From: Cyclospora cayetanensis
Lineage: Eukaryota > Apicomplexa > Conoidasida > Eucoccidiorida > Eimeriidae
Direction: 5' to 3'
Assembly: GCF_002999335.1 (NCBI RefSeq)
Contig: NW_020312209.1
Location: 1-42,728, forward strand
Length of the DNA stretch: 42,728 bases
The position numbers and the translations under genes were made by a program. Positions 41,937 through 42,728 of the stretch are shown piece by piece. The notes under the pieces were generated by a model, which saw only the letters and a list, made by a program, of their open reading frames with translations, ran no database searches and was not told where the DNA came from. Position 1 is the stretch's first letter, and each line of letters opens with the position of its first letter.

Positions 41937-42450
41937 TCAGTTCATGATGCCCCTTTGGTGCAGCTTCTTTTCAAGGCACCTCTGAACTTCGTCTATGAAG
42001 TCTTCAGTTGTAAGGAAGTCTGTGGATGTGACATGTTCTCCTTTCACGCAAACGGCTAGGTCTTTAGTCATTTTTCCACCAGCAACGGTCTCTGTGCATG
42101 CGTCTTCGAGCGACTGCGCGAAGGCTTCTAGTGCGTCGTTACTGTCAAGCTTGGAACGGTGCTTGAGGCCTCTTGTCCACGCAAAGATGGAAGCTATGGG
42201 GTTCGTGCTTGTTTTCTCCCCCTTCTGATGCTGCCTGTAGTGCCTGGTAACGGTGCCGTGGGCAGCCTCCGCCTCAACAGACCGACCGTCTGGAGAAAGG
42301 AGCACCGAAGACATTAAGCCTAGAGAGCCGAACCCCTGCGCTACCGTGTCACTCTGCACATCGCCATCGTAATTCTTGCAAGCCCACACAAAGCCTCCTG
42401 GCGATTTGAGGCACTGTGCCACCATATCGTCTATCAGGCGGTGCTCGTAC
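41937..42450 (-). CDS. IDH: NADP-dependent isocitrate dehydrogenase, C-terminal exon (5' partial)
   Basis: It catalyses oxidative decarboxylation of isocitrate to 2-oxoglutarate with NADPH formation. The exon begins after the acceptor at 42,452-42,451 with one base completing a split codon, and encodes 170 residues to the stop. Motifs are those of eukaryotic homodimeric [19 protein letters not shown] (with catalytic metal-binding Asp region), [51 protein letters not shown] (NADP-binding loop), [19 protein letters not shown], and a tail with MTKDLA. The protein ends IMN with no peroxisomal SKL-type signal. Upstream exons lie right of the window, so the targeting peptide and mitochondrial versus cytosolic location cannot be judged. 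Confidence 0.97.
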
Positions 42451-42586
42451 CTGCATATTGCAGCAGGGGGAAGGACGAGCAGGCGGGAAAGGCAGTGGAT
42501 CGGCGGAAGAAAGAAGAGGCGAGAGCAAGGAAGGAGTCGACGGTTGCGTGGACAGGGCTTCATGCAAAGGGATACTCAGCAGGGAG

Positions 42587-42647
<61 letters not shown>

Positions 42648-42728
42648 GAGACAGAAAGAGCACGAGTACAAAGTCAATGCACAAAAGGTGAATGTGTTAT
42701 GTCCGTGTTTTGTAAAATAATAAAGGAG
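42451..42728 (-). other. IDH intron (partial)
   Basis: This is intron sequence upstream of the last IDH exon; the donor lies beyond the window edge. It contains a GA microsatellite (about 42,582-42,648). Confidence 0.7.
42582..42660. repeat. (GA)n microsatellite
   Basis: GAGAGA runs are interrupted by single C bases (GAGACAGAGA). They are purine-rich on the plus strand and pyrimidine-rich on the sense strand of the IDH gene. Confidence 0.93.

Noticed and set aside
1..42728. tRNA, rRNA, CRISPR array, insertion sequence or phage gene
   Set aside because: I looked for B-box-like GGTTCGA contexts, spaced direct repeats and transposase motifs and found nothing convincing. The tandem arrays lack spacer structure.

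Overview
The window looks like nuclear DNA of a coccidian apicomplexan, most likely an Eimeria species. The reasons are dense CAG/CTG trinucleotide runs in exons that encode poly-Gln, poly-Ala and poly-Ser tracts, many short phase-consistent introns, TA-, TGTA- and GA-type microsatellites in introns, and eukaryotic genes that include a Rab5 GTPase and an Omp85-family protein with a signal peptide. There is no sign of bacterial, viral or plasmid content. I built the gene models by hand, matching family motifs on both sides of each intron and checking that splice phases close the reading frame. Names come from remembered family patterns, not database searches.

Layout, left to right. 1-4232 (+): the 3' two thirds of a CPSF100/CPSF2 (Cft2/Ydh1) mRNA cleavage and polyadenylation factor, whose upstream intron holds a long TGTA microsatellite. 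4697-6410 (-): a four-exon conserved protein with weak resemblance to Mediator subunit MED18. 6837-8243 (+): intronless adenylosuccinate synthetase. 8939-10748 (-): six-exon Rab5 GTPase with a GC-AG intron. 10749-13261: gene-poor, with few CAG runs. 13262-14096 (-): last two recognised exons of a DUF1769 protein. 15488-17404 (-): Ala/Ser-rich protein with two predicted membrane segments, not recognised. 17405-21854: second gene-poor stretch, with one small multi-exon gene (19812-20215, -) and one isolated likely exon.

21855-23333 (-): five-exon UXT-type prefoldin-like protein. 24384-26696 (+): WDR43/UTP5-like ribosome biogenesis factor, divergent from UXT. 27941-33392 (+): nine-exon TauE/SafE-family membrane transporter with two glycine-rich half-repeats. 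34970-39662 (-): six-exon Omp85/BamA/Toc75-type outer-membrane beta-barrel protein with a signal peptide and POTRA repeats, a candidate apicoplast (TOC75-like) import channel. 41937-42450 (-): C-terminal exon of NADP-dependent isocitrate dehydrogenase, whose upstream exons lie beyond the window.

The genes are mostly housekeeping (RNA 3'-end processing, purine synthesis, endocytic trafficking, rRNA maturation, chaperone, transport, organelle import, central carbon metabolism) and do not form an operon or one pathway. The more unusual signals are structural. CAG runs lie in exons, while CTG runs sit in introns just before acceptors. Recurrent GGGGCCCC palindromes encode Gly/Pro/Ala patches in at least three unrelated proteins. 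Stop-free minisatellites occur in introns. The signal-peptide Omp85 protein carries a low-complexity insertion in its last barrel loop.
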